Shown piece by piece: positions 1-6,452 of a stretch of 9,145 bases of DNA. Every line of letters starts with the position of its first letter. Position 1 is the stretch's first letter. Origin of the DNA: Oscillatoria sp. Prado101 (GTDB lineage: Bacteria; Cyanobacteriota; Cyanobacteriia; Cyanobacteriales; Oscillatoriaceae); contig JALOOK010000138.1 of NCBI GenBank assembly GCA_025454445.1, positions 1 through 9,145 of the forward strand, in the 5' to 3' direction. The position numbers were made by a program, and so were the translations under genes. Below the pieces are notes generated by a model. It ran no database searches. It worked only from the letters and a program-made list of their open reading frames with translations, and was not told the DNA's origin.

Positions 1-351
1 CGCGCCGTGCGGATTGTCCATCTGCGGAGGTTCAAACACTCCCGTCCAAATCGCCCGACCGGCATCCCGCTCAATCTCAAAACCCCGCGTCCGCACATAG
101 CGGTTCAGGTAACAAGCCTTCCCATTGCTAATGCGCACCCCGTGCAGCATCCCATCCCCATCAAACCAGTGATACTGTCCAATAGGCGGAAACTGCGGAT
201 TCGGGCCATTGCGCAAAAACATCCCAGACAAATCACTGGGCAATTCGCCAATTACCTTCAAATCCTCAGCAGACACCTCTTCGGGCACCGGCGCAAAATT
301 ACCCTCCAGATAAGGATTTCCTGCCGCTATAGCCATTTTCTCTGCTGTCAT
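1..351 (-). CDS. Carotenoid oxygenase (RPE65/apocarotenoid oxygenase family), N-terminal fragment
   Basis: The first 117 codons are present and the gene continues past the left edge. The family cleaves carotenoids or apocarotenoids oxidatively, using a non-haem iron held by four histidines inside a seven-bladed propeller. The translation has the typical family opening: [14 protein letters not shown] near residues 12-25, then [19 protein letters not shown], then [13 protein letters not shown], and later RNRY-like and TRGFE segments. The four iron-binding histidines lie further downstream in the family and are outside the window, so activity cannot be judged. The chosen start is the first ATG after an in-frame stop; a second ATG five codons in (336) is also possible, and neither has a clear ribosome binding site. 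The N-terminus has no signal peptide, so the protein is probably cytosolic or peripherally membrane-bound. Substrate (carotenoid or apocarotenoid) is not decidable from this part. Confidence 0.93.
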   Translation of the reverse strand, partial: MTAEKMAIAAGNPYLEGNFAPVPEEVSAEDLKVIGELPSDLSGMFLRNGPNPQFPPIGQYHWFDGDGMLHGVRISNGKACYLNRYVRTRGFEIERDAGRAIWTGVFEPPQMDNPHGA

Positions 352-395
352 CGCCAATTAAACTGTTACCGAAACAACTCAGGTACTTCCAGATA

Positions 396-425
396 ATAAT
401 AACCTTTCCCCCAGGATAGCTGCAA
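396..425 (-). promoter_or_regulatory. Putative sigma70-type promoter of the carotenoid oxygenase gene
   Basis: On the minus strand, TTGCAG (425-420) is followed after 18 bases by TATTAT (401-396), a good housekeeping-type pair. Initiation would fall near 389, giving a leader of about 38 bases before the ATG at 351. Based on consensus matching only. Confidence 0.42.
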
Positions 426-490
426 CCCGTTGCCCCAGATACCCTCTCCTCCTATCGATAGAGGTTGCGGCAATCTCCAGAGAGCTAAGC

Positions 491-496
491 TATGAT
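491..496 (+). promoter_or_regulatory. Putative -10 box for the PEBP lipoprotein gene
   Basis: TATGAT matches the -10 consensus at five of six positions and lies about 57 bases before the start codon. No convincing -35 box is seen at the normal distance; TTGCGG lies about 20-21 bases upstream. A perfect 10-base palindrome, CTATCGATAG (452-461), sits just upstream in the 201-base divergent spacer and could be a regulator site. Confidence 0.28.
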
Positions 497-552
497 TAAC
501 TTCATCAAAACTGCACAACTACCAATTAACAAATCCTTCACAATCACCCAAC

Positions 553-1134
553 ATGACCGGTCGTCGAGCCTTCTTGCAGCAGAGTGCCAGTTTACTCAGC
601 CTAGTGGGACTGTCCCTAGTCGCCTGCAACACTGCCCCCACCGACAACCCCAGCCAACCACACACAGCAACCACCATGAAACTGCACAGCACAGCATTCA
701 ACCCCAACAACCTAATTCCTTTCCAACACACCTGCGATGGCCAAGACATCTCCCCGCCCCTCAGCTGGGACTCGCCACCCGCCGGTGCAAAAAGCCTCGT
801 CCTGATTTGCGACGATCCCGACGCCCCCAGAGGCAGCTTCGTCCACTGGATACTCTACGACCTCCCACCCCTAGCCCACCAACTGCCCTCAGGAGTCCCC
901 AAACAGCCCAAACTGCCCACCGGCGGCGTCCAAGGGAAAAACGACTTTGGCAACCTCGGTTATGGAGGCCCTTGTCCCCCCAGCGGCACCCACCGCTACG
1001 TTTTCAAACTCTACGCCCTAGACAAACAGCTCGACTTGCAGCCGGGCGCAACAAAAGCTCAAGTCCTCAAAGCAATCGAAGGCCACAATTTAGCCACAGC
1101 CGAGCTCATCGGACGCTACGCCCGAAAGCGCTAG
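553..1134 (+). CDS. PEBP-family (YbhB/YbcL type) protein with twin-arginine-like lipoprotein signal
   Basis: The 193-residue product is a phosphatidylethanolamine-binding-protein fold, bacterial YbhB/YbcL (Raf-kinase-inhibitor-like) branch. Family landmarks are the anion-pocket motif DPDAP (88-92) followed by FVHW (96-99, His98), and the GYGGPCPPSGTHRY block (136-149). From Met42 onward the length (about 150) fits stand-alone YbhB. The first 41 residues are an added export region: TGRRAFLQ resembles a twin-arginine motif, a hydrophobic stretch follows, and LVAC (22-25) is a lipobox. The protein is therefore predicted to be lipidated at Cys25 and anchored outside the cytoplasm. An internal ATG at Met42 would give a cytosolic form, but the intact signal and lipobox favour the upstream start; neither start has an obvious ribosome binding site. 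The molecular role of bacterial PEBPs is poorly defined, so no ligand is proposed. The gene stands alone, divergent from the carotenoid oxygenase and convergent with YbjQ. Confidence 0.92.
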   Translation: MTGRRAFLQQSASLLSLVGLSLVACNTAPTDNPSQPHTATTMKLHSTAFNPNNLIPFQHTCDGQDISPPLSWDSPPAGAKSLVLICDDPDAPRGSFVHWILYDLPPLAHQLPSGVPKQPKLPTGGVQGKNDFGNLGYGGPCPPSGTHRYVFKLYALDKQLDLQPGATKAQVLKAIEGHNLATAELIGRYARKR

Positions 1135-1210
1135 AAAGCCGGCACGCCCCACACAACCTCCCTCTTCCTCTTGGCGTCCGGGCGCGTCGGGCGCGGTTCA
1201 ATTCCCTTCC

Positions 1211-1540
1211 CTAACGCTGCAATTTAACAGCCGTGCCCGTAGCCGTAATCAGCAGCAAAGCCCCACTGCCGCCAAGACTGATAGTGCCGGTGTCAACCTC
1301 AATGCCAACCACAGCATCCGCGCCCAGCTTGCGGGCGCGTTGCTCCAGTTCAGCCAGCGCCTCTCGGTGTCCCCGCTCAAACACCTCCTCATAGCTGCCG
1401 GTGCGCCCGCCGATAATATCCCGAATGCCGGCAAAAAAATCTCGCACAGCATTGCTGCCATAGACCACTTCAGCTGTTACAATCCCCAAATAAGCTTGAA
1501 CAACCGCACCTTGAATGACATCAGTTGTTGTTAAAATCAT
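1211..1540 (-). CDS. YbjQ/UPF0145 family protein
   Basis: The 109-residue product matches the YbjQ (UPF0145, formerly DUF74) family in length and pattern. It starts MILTTTDVIQG, has GGRTGSYE (44-51), an amphipathic helix rich in Glu, Arg and Ala (52-71), then LGADAVVGIEVD (72-83), and ends in a strand (LLLITATGTAVKL). The family forms small oligomeric cytosolic proteins sometimes labelled heavy-metal-binding, but its function is not established. No signal peptide or membrane segment is present. The start has a Shine-Dalgarno-like GAGGGG with AGGGG five bases from the ATG (1550-1546), unusual in this window. Only 76 bases separate its stop from the convergent PEBP stop, with no clear terminator hairpin between them. 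Confidence 0.92.
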   Translation of the reverse strand: MILTTTDVIQGAVVQAYLGIVTAEVVYGSNAVRDFFAGIRDIIGGRTGSYEEVFERGHREALAELEQRARKLGADAVVGIEVDTGTISLGGSGALLLITATGTAVKLQR

Positions 1541-1605
1541 AAATTCCCCTCACGCACGCCCATCACTTAGCACAGCTGCCGTTTCCAAACACAACTATTC
1601 CTGAT

Positions 1606-1624
1606 TCAATATTGAGGCTAGAGT
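1606..1624 (+). promoter_or_regulatory. Palindrome plus -10-like box in the YbjQ/TPR divergent spacer
   Basis: The 95-base spacer between the divergent YbjQ and TPR genes contains the perfect palindrome TCAATATTGA (1606-1615) directly followed by TAGAGT (1619-1624), a possible -10 box for the TPR gene. No -35 box is recognisable. If this box is used, transcription would start near 1631, which favours the second GTG (1657) as the TPR start. Confidence 0.22.
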
Positions 1625-1635
1625 AGCACACACAA

Positions 1636-2751
1636 GTGACCCGAAGAGAGCAGACCGTGCAAAAGCAGACTTTATTTGTACTCAGTTCCTTGCTATTGGG
1701 AACAGTGGCAGCAGCCCAGCCGCCGAGCGCCAGAGCCGAAACGCCCGTCGCTCAAACCAACAGCAACAGCCAACAATTGAAGGACCTCTTGCGGCAAGCC
1801 CGCCAGTTCGTGGACAGAGGAGACTTGCCCAGCGCCCTGGCAATTTACCAGCAAGCCGCCAGCTTGGACAGCAGAAACGCCCGGATTTTCTCTGGCATAG
1901 GCTACTTGCAAGCGCGTCAGGCAAACTACCAGGCTGCAGCGGACGCCTACCGGCAGGCGGTTGCCCTCGATCCGAAAAATGCAGATTTCCAGTACGCCTT
2001 GGGCTACAGTCTGGCCAATGCGGGAGACAATACCAGTGCCGCATTTGCCTACAGTCGCGCCGCCTCCCTCGATCCGAAAAACGTCAATGCTTTTCAGGGG
2101 CTGGGCGTGGTGCTGTTGCGAGCCGGTGACTACAGCACAGCCCTCAATGCCTTCCAGCAAGTCATCGTCCTCGACCCCAAAAACTGGAAAGCCTATGAGT
2201 CGATGGGGTCAATACTCGTACAGCAGCAACGCTATCCAGAAGCGATTCAAATCCTCCAGCAAGCCGCCCGGCTCGCTCCCAGGGAAGCCAGCGTGCTGGT
2301 GAGTTTAGGCAGCGCCTTCCTGGCCCAGGGCAACCTGAGCGCAGCTCGCTTGCAGTTAGAGCGAGCCGCCGGGCTGGCTCCCAGGAATGCCGAGATTTAC
2401 TTCCAAATTGGCCAAATTTTGCAGAATCAGAAAGACTTTGAGCGTGCTGTAGGCGCGTATCAGCAAGCCTTCTCCCTCAACTCGCAGTTGGTGGAAGCCC
2501 AAGCGGCGATTGGCGCGATTCGGCTGCAGCAGCAGGACTTCCTGCGGGCGATCGTGATTTATCAGGAAGTGATTCGCATCTCTCCCCAAGACGCCGCAGC
2601 TTACTATAACCTGGGTCTGGCTTACCAAGGCCGGCAGAGCCTGCGAGAAGCAATCTCCGCCTTTGAGCAAGCCCGCACGCTCTATCAGCAGCAGGGCAAT
2701 ATTGAATGGGTGCAGAAAATCGATGAGGCGCTGCGGGCGCTGCAGCAGTGA
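1636..2751 (+). CDS. Exported tetratricopeptide-repeat protein (nine TPRs)
   Basis: The 371-residue product consists of a signal peptide followed by TPRs. The hydrophobic core is LFVLSSLLLGTVAAA (13-27), with likely cleavage after AAA or ARA (near 27 or 35), so the mature protein should be periplasmic or secreted. Residues 48-353 form nine consecutive repeats of exactly 34 residues with no gaps; several end in LDPKN or LAPRN and keep the G-Y/L and A-Y-x-A positions. A short helix of 18 residues closes the array. TPR arrays are scaffolds for protein-protein contact; no catalytic domain is present, so the partner cannot be named. The first start is GTG at 1636. GTG at 1657, giving a compact (M)QKQTLFVLSS signal peptide and preceded by the purine-rich GAAGAGAG, is at least as likely. 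It is transcribed alone, divergent from YbjQ and convergent with DUF928. Confidence 0.9.
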   Translation: MTRREQTVQKQTLFVLSSLLLGTVAAAQPPSARAETPVAQTNSNSQQLKDLLRQARQFVDRGDLPSALAIYQQAASLDSRNARIFSGIGYLQARQANYQAAADAYRQAVALDPKNADFQYALGYSLANAGDNTSAAFAYSRAASLDPKNVNAFQGLGVVLLRAGDYSTALNAFQQVIVLDPKNWKAYESMGSILVQQQRYPEAIQILQQAARLAPREASVLVSLGSAFLAQGNLSAARLQLERAAGLAPRNAEIYFQIGQILQNQKDFERAVGAYQQAFSLNSQLVEAQAAIGAIRLQQQDFLRAIVIYQEVIRISPQDAAAYYNLGLAYQGRQSLREAISAFEQARTLYQQQGNIEWVQKIDEALRALQQ

Positions 2752-2949
2752 CAGTTGTTCGGCTTGATTGTGTTTCCTTAAATTCCGAGTCTCCCGCCAC
2801 TCTCCCGGTGCTGCTCAAACCCCCTGTGTCAACGGTAAGGTCGGGGTAAACCGGCCTCGTGGGCGGAGAGTTGTCTGCGCACCGACTTGGGGAAATCATA
2901 AGCTATGGCGCATTTTATTTACACTATCTATCTCTACCTGAACGCTCGG

Positions 2950-2971
2950 GGGCGGGCACAGTGTCCCGCCC
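2950..2971. repeat. Hairpin with 7-base GC stem between convergent genes
   Basis: GGGCGGG (2950-2956) and CCCGCCC (2965-2971) are perfect inverted arms around the 8-base loop CACAGTGT. It lies between the convergent TPR and DUF928 genes, where a bidirectional terminator would be useful, but no T-run follows on either strand. It may equally be one copy of a small dispersed palindromic repeat; only a genome-wide search would tell. Confidence 0.4.
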
Positions 2972-2983
2972 ATACAGGCTTGT

Positions 2984-3049
2984 AAAGCCAAACAGACCGG
3001 CTCTGTTCCCTTACAAGAGATAAGCAAATTAAAAGCCAAACAGCTTATC
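2984..3049. repeat. Nested direct and inverted repeats in the TPR/DUF928 spacer
   Basis: AAAGCCAAACAG occurs twice (2984-2995 and 3032-3043). The first copy overlaps a small hairpin, AACAGA/TCTGTT with loop CCGGC (2991-3007). The second copy lies in the loop of a perfect 7-base inverted repeat, GATAAGC (3019-3025) and GCTTATC (3043-3049). The rest of the 350-base spacer (2752-3101) holds no recognisable gene. Any of these may act as a terminator for the minus-strand DUF928 transcript; none has a classic U-tract. Confidence 0.4.
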
Positions 3050-3082
3050 CGCGCAGTTGAAAATAGATCGCGCAAGCACTCT

Positions 3083-3110
3083 AAACTCTAATCAGCAAAC
3101 TCTAATCAGC
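3083..3110. repeat. Perfect 14-base tandem duplication spanning the DUF928 stop codon
   Basis: AAACTCTAATCAGC is present twice back to back. The right-hand copy includes the DUF928 stop codon (TAG on the minus strand, 3104-3102); the other copy lies just downstream of the gene. It looks like a recent slippage duplication and leaves the protein end unchanged. Confidence 0.75.
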
Positions 3111-3875
3111 CAGAGGCTGCTGAGCAATTTTGTTCAAGCCCACCGACTGCAGCAGGCTTGCCCAGTCAGCAGCCAGCGCCGAATTGCCCGCCGAAGCCCG
3201 ACGGGCAGCAGCGAGGGCGCTGAGAGTGTCCTGCCAAAGGCCAGCGGATGCGTAAACGGCGACGCGCTCGCGCACTGACGCCTTCTGTAAATTGCCCACA
3301 AGTGCCGGGTTTGGTTCAACCCGCTGCACCCACCCTTCTACAAGCTGGTCATCCTCAGGGATGTCAGCATTGCAACTGATGGAAAATTCCCAGCGGTAAT
3401 CTTTGCCTACCTCTAGCGGTGGCAGCCCTGCCGTATCGGGCAGACTGATGCTAATCACACCGGGTTTACCAGCGGTGTTGAAAGTCGTCTTGTAAATCGA
3501 CTGGTCGTTTTTATCGAGCAACTCAAACTGCACCGTTTGCGGGGCAGTGGCGGGAATGTAGAAAAAGAAACTGGGATAGGGGGATAAAGTTTGCCCCAAG
3601 TTGGTTTCTGGCATCAAAGCGATCAGCGGCTCTTTGCACACCGTCACCGGCCCGCGAGTTCCCGCCCCTTCCCGCCGACCGGGCAGCCCTCGTGCCGGTG
3701 GCTTAAACCCCAGACTTTCCGCTACCAGAAAACCCCCTGGTGTTCCTGATGCCGGCACCCGCGCTGGTGGCGTCAGCTGCGCCAGCGCCCCTGCCGGAAA
3801 GCCAGAACCCCACAGACTCAAGCTAGAAGCGAGAGCTGATATTATAAGCCCAAAGCTATATTTTGTCAAAGGCAT
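3102..3875 (-). CDS. DUF928 domain-containing exported protein
   Basis: The 257-residue product belongs to the mainly cyanobacterial DUF928 family, of unknown function. It has a Sec signal (hydrophobic residues about 7-30, likely cut after GALA at 32), a Gly/Pro/Ala-rich linker to about 65, then the DUF928 body. Landmarks are RREGAGTRG (67-75), LMPETNLGQTLSPYPSFFFYIP (87-108), and the segment with YRWEFSISCNAD (160-171) and GWVQRVEP (181-188). Cys80 and Cys168 could form a disulfide in the periplasm (inference). The C-terminal part (190-257) is Ala-rich and helical. It is co-directional with the upstream CHASE2 cyclase but 499 bases away, so it probably has its own promoter. As I recall, DUF928 genes are often close to CHASE2 genes in cyanobacteria, which supports a functional tie at the membrane's outer face. 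No Shine-Dalgarno precedes the ATG. Confidence 0.88.
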   Translation of the reverse strand: MPLTKYSFGLIISALASSLSLWGSGFPAGALAQLTPPARVPASGTPGGFLVAESLGFKPPARGLPGRREGAGTRGPVTVCKEPLIALMPETNLGQTLSPYPSFFFYIPATAPQTVQFELLDKNDQSIYKTTFNTAGKPGVISISLPDTAGLPPLEVGKDYRWEFSISCNADIPEDDQLVEGWVQRVEPNPALVGNLQKASVRERVAVYASAGLWQDTLSALAAARRASAGNSALAADWASLLQSVGLNKIAQQPLAD

Positions 3876-3877
3876 GC

Positions 3878-3906
3878 TAGATTTTAGATTTGAGATTGTA
3901 GAGTAG
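3878..3906. repeat. Degenerate heptamer run in the DUF928 leader
   Basis: Two tandem TAGATTT units (3878-3891) are followed by the related GAGATTG and TAGAGTA. This resembles the short tandemly repeated heptamers described in cyanobacteria. It ends within two bases of the DUF928 start codon, so it would form the leader of that mRNA. Confidence 0.45.
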
Positions 3907-3937
3907 ATATTTTAGTTTTTATTTGGCAAGACTTGCC
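3900..3937 (-). promoter_or_regulatory. Putative DUF928 promoter with overlapping palindrome
   Basis: On the minus strand TTGCCA (3929-3924) and TACTCT (3905-3900) are 18 bases apart, a modest sigma70-like pair, giving a leader of roughly 20 bases. The -35 box is part of a perfect inverted repeat, GGCAAG-A-CTTGCC (3925-3937), well placed to be an operator. Consensus matching only. Confidence 0.3.
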
Positions 3938-4166
3938 CAGAATCTTGACCTGTAATATCACGTTGGGTTGAATATCCATAAGATCTCTCAGTCAGGGCAT
4001 TTGTCTCCCTATAATTGCGGATAATCTTCCCCAAGCCCCATCCAACCCGGAGCATTACGGATGCCTCCCCCCAATAAATTTAGATATTTCCGAATGAATA
4101 GTATTTACAAAATGCGACGGCTTGCCGGCAGGTTTTGTGTCGAAGCTTTCTTCCGGAACTCAGAAA

Positions 4167-4185
4167 TGTGTACAAATTGCACACA
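4167..4185. promoter_or_regulatory. 19-base near-perfect palindrome
   Basis: TGTGTACAAATTGCACACA pairs at eight of nine positions around a central A. The outer TGTG...CACA recalls CRP sites, but the half-site spacing is three bases longer than TGTGA-N6-TCACA, so it is not a standard CRP site. It lies about 290 bases upstream of DUF928 and 190 bases beyond the cyclase stop; role unknown. Confidence 0.35.
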
Positions 4186-4218
4186 AAGTAGCCCCGACAC
4201 TTGGGTGCCCAATGCCAA

Positions 4219-4264
4219 GGGGTTAGGGGTTAGTGGTTAGGGGTTAGGTGTTAGGTGTTAGGGG
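4219..4264. repeat. Heptamer tandem array (GGGGTTA)6
   Basis: Six contiguous 7-base units (GGGGTTA, GGGGTTA, GTGGTTA, GGGGTTA, GGTGTTA, GGTGTTA) plus a partial GGGG. The reverse reads TAACCCC. Seven-base arrays of this sort (STRR elements) are known in spacers of filamentous cyanobacteria. The array is bracketed by the direct repeat CCAATGCC (4209-4216 and 4269-4276). Confidence 0.88.
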
Positions 4265-4282
4265 AAAGCCAATGCCCCCTGG

Positions 4283-4338
4283 CCGCTCGCCCGCTCGCCC
4301 GCTCGTCCGCTCGCCCGCTCGTCCGCTCGTCCGCTCGC
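4283..4338. repeat. Octamer tandem array (CCGCTCGY)7
   Basis: Seven contiguous 8-base units CCGCTCG followed by C or T; the last base runs C, C, T, C, T, T, C. It begins 18 bases after the heptamer array and ends 36 bases from the cyclase stop codon. An 8-base period cannot keep a reading frame on copy-number change, consistent with non-coding DNA. Confidence 0.92.
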
Positions 4339-4374
4339 CCCCTGCCATGATCCCCCATCTCCGGAGCCCAAAGC

Positions 4375-6366
4375 TCAGCCCTCAGTCTTGCTGCGAGTCC
4401 GCCACCCCACCACCCAGTAGACATCGACCGTTTGATGCTTGCCCTTGAGCACCAGCGGACCCCAAGGCTCAACTAGAAACTGATCCTGGAGGTGAACCAG
4501 AGTTTCCTTGGCGATCAGCACCCGACAAATGCTGGACTGGCGGTCTTTCTCGCAACTTTCCAGACGGGAGGCAATATTGACGCTATCACCAATAATGCCG
4601 TATTCCAGGCGCTCAGAGCCGCCCAAACTGCCGGCGACAACCGGGCCGGTGAAAATCCCCACCCGCATCTGAACCACCGGCAGCCCCCGCCGCTTCCAGT
4701 CCTGATTCAGCTGCCCGAGGCGCTCGCCAAAGGCCAGACCGCAAGCCACCGCATGGCGGGCGTCCGAGGCGATTTCCTCCTCAGTTGTGCGAGCCACCGG
4801 CACCCCAAACACCGCCATAATGCCATCGCCGGTAAACTTGTTGACAATGCCGCGATGCGCCGCCACTTCGTGGGTGAGGGCGGAAAGATATTCGTTGAGC
4901 CACTCCATCAGCCGTTCCGGAGGCAGCTGTTCGGAGATCGTGCTGAAGTCTTTGAGATCCGTGAACAGCATAGTGGCGGTCAGCTTTTGTCCGGGAAGTT
5001 TGCCTTCCTTGAGCAAGACAAAGCGGTTGTTCCAGAGGGCGTCAGCAACTTCTGGGGAAGTGTTTTGCCCCAAAAGCTTCATAACAATTTGCTGCTGCAG
5101 ACCGGCTTGATACGCCCGGTATGTTACCACCGAGGTAGCGGTGAGAGCCAGAGATAGAGCCGGTGTTGCCACCGGCACCCATGTGGCGCGAGTGAACAGG
5201 TAGAAACAAGTGGCCGAGAGCACCCCCAACATTGCAGTCCCACTGAGCGCCAAAACCGCAGGATGCCGGCTGCACCAACCCACAGTGCCCCCGACAGCCG
5301 CCCACAACGCCACCCACAGCAGCTCCGCCCATTCTGGCCAAAACCCGAACAGGGGGCGCTCCCCCAAAACAGCACTGAGGATAAGGCTTGCGATCTGGGC
5401 GTGAACAAGCACCCCAGCCATTTTCGGCTCCGTCCGATTGGCTGGACTGTAGGGAGTCAAGAAAAGGTCTCTTCGGCTGGGCGCTGTGTAGCCAATCAGG
5501 ACAATCTTGTCTTTCACCCAGTTCGGATCGAGCCACCCGTACAAAACCTGCCTTAGGGAAACAGTCCGCGCCACATGGCTCGGCGAGCGGTAATTGAGCA
5601 GAATCTGGTAGCCTTTGTTATCAATCCTTTGATAGCCGCCAGAATTTTCCTCCAGCGGCAAAAACGCAGCCATTCCCCAGCGGATGGAGTTAGGATTGTG
5701 AGGGCTGTTGTTGGGCTCGTGTCCTTTGGCCGCCAGATATTGCATAGCCAGTTGCATGCCAAAAGAAAATAGGGTCGTGTCTTGCCTCAGGTTGCCAAAC
5801 AGCAAACTGCGACGGACCACCCCATCTGGATCTTGCAGGATGTCGTTAAAGCCAATGCGCTCGACCGGCACATTTGGCGGCGGCGGCACTTCCAGGGTTC
5901 CCGTACCGGACGTCCCCATTTTTGCTATGGCAATCGTATTCGGTTTTTGCAGCTGAGCCTTCAGTGCCAGTGCGCCTTTCCCTTGCGGGATATCGCGAAA
6001 CACATCTAAGCCAATCACAGCCGGCTGGGGAAGCTGCAATTTCTCCAACAGCTGCGCCACCACCTGATCGGAGAGCGTTGATTGCCGCAGCGCCTGGATG
6101 TCTTCCTCTGTGATGCCCACCACCAGCAGCCGGGGATCTGGCCCAACATCGGCCCTTCGCAGCACCATCTGGTCGTAAGCCATCAGTTCTAAGTGCTGCA
6201 GCCCACCCAAATGCCGCACAGCCAGGAGCGACACGCTGCAAGCAACAGAGGCGAGCGCCACTACGCCCGCACCAGTTAAGTCTGGCCGTTTCTCGCCAAG
6301 CAGGCGCAATAACTTAGCAATCACGGATGACCTTGAACTCGGAGCTGTCAGAGAATAGCGCCACAT
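4375..6366 (-). CDS. CHASE2 domain class III adenylate/guanylate cyclase
   Basis: The 663-residue membrane protein makes cyclic AMP (or possibly cyclic GMP) from the nucleoside triphosphate on the cytoplasmic side. Order: short N-terminal tail, transmembrane segment about 34-51, extracytoplasmic CHASE2 sensor about 55-340 (YDQMVLRRADVGPDPRLLVVGI, then GLDVFRDIP, FNDILQDPDGVVRRSLL, NYRSP, KIVLIGYTA), three closely spaced transmembrane segments (about 346-364, 369-391, 396-416), and the catalytic domain about 460-655. Metal-binding aspartates are Asp470 (MLFTDLKDF) and Asp514 (FTGDGIMAVFG). Asn597 and Arg601 (GDSVNIASRLE) are the transition-state pair. The purine-recognition lysine is Lys510 (NKFTGDG), but its usual Asp/Thr partner position appears to be Gly590 (EYGIIGD). 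All residues needed for catalysis are present. The ligand of CHASE2 is unknown. The gene lies upstream of DUF928 on the same strand and is divergent from the GAF gene. The start has no Shine-Dalgarno, and no promoter is convincingly seen. Confidence 0.95.
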   Translation of the reverse strand: MWRYSLTAPSSRSSVIAKLLRLLGEKRPDLTGAGVVALASVACSVSLLAVRHLGGLQHLELMAYDQMVLRRADVGPDPRLLVVGITEEDIQALRQSTLSDQVVAQLLEKLQLPQPAVIGLDVFRDIPQGKGALALKAQLQKPNTIAIAKMGTSGTGTLEVPPPPNVPVERIGFNDILQDPDGVVRRSLLFGNLRQDTTLFSFGMQLAMQYLAAKGHEPNNSPHNPNSIRWGMAAFLPLEENSGGYQRIDNKGYQILLNYRSPSHVARTVSLRQVLYGWLDPNWVKDKIVLIGYTAPSRRDLFLTPYSPANRTEPKMAGVLVHAQIASLILSAVLGERPLFGFWPEWAELLWVALWAAVGGTVGWCSRHPAVLALSGTAMLGVLSATCFYLFTRATWVPVATPALSLALTATSVVTYRAYQAGLQQQIVMKLLGQNTSPEVADALWNNRFVLLKEGKLPGQKLTATMLFTDLKDFSTISEQLPPERLMEWLNEYLSALTHEVAAHRGIVNKFTGDGIMAVFGVPVARTTEEEIASDARHAVACGLAFGERLGQLNQDWKRRGLPVVQMRVGIFTGPVVAGSLGGSERLEYGIIGDSVNIASRLESCEKDRQSSICRVLIAKETLVHLQDQFLVEPWGPLVLKGKHQTVDVYWVVGWRTRSKTEG

Positions 6367-6452
6367 CGGTCAACTGATGCTGATAGAAGTTTTTGTGTTT
6401 GCCGTCCAGTCAGCCCCACTGTTGCCAGCCCTTTGAGCGCGATGTTCCCAGG

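Larger units (their letters stand above)
3876..4374. other. Gene-free spacer between the CHASE2 cyclase and DUF928
   Basis: No coding sequence is recognisable on either strand. The half nearest DUF928 is AT-rich and holds its probable promoter and a run of degenerate heptamers. The middle contains a 19-base near-palindrome and the palindrome TGCCGGCA (4123-4130). The half nearest the cyclase stop contains two short tandem-repeat arrays. The small readings through the arrays are translation of repeat DNA. Confidence 0.7.

Noticed and set aside
492..1214. Long plus-strand open frame of 240 codons overlapping the PEBP gene
   Set aside because: It is another frame of the PEBP gene with a low-complexity Pro/Arg/His-rich translation; the PEBP frame has family motifs and an export signal.
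4167..4185. Standard CRP/cAMP receptor site
   Set aside because: Half-sites are TGTGT and ACACA separated by nine bases, not TGTGA-N6-TCACA.
4219..4264. Telomere-like TTAGGGG repeat
   Set aside because: The context is bacterial, the array is short and imperfect, and it fits the cyanobacterial spacer heptamer class.
4219..4338. CRISPR array
   Set aside because: Units of 7 and 8 bases are directly adjacent with no spacers, and no cas gene is near.
4492..5157. 221-codon plus-strand frame opposite the cyclase catalytic domain
   Set aside because: It is antisense to a strongly conserved catalytic domain and shows no family features.
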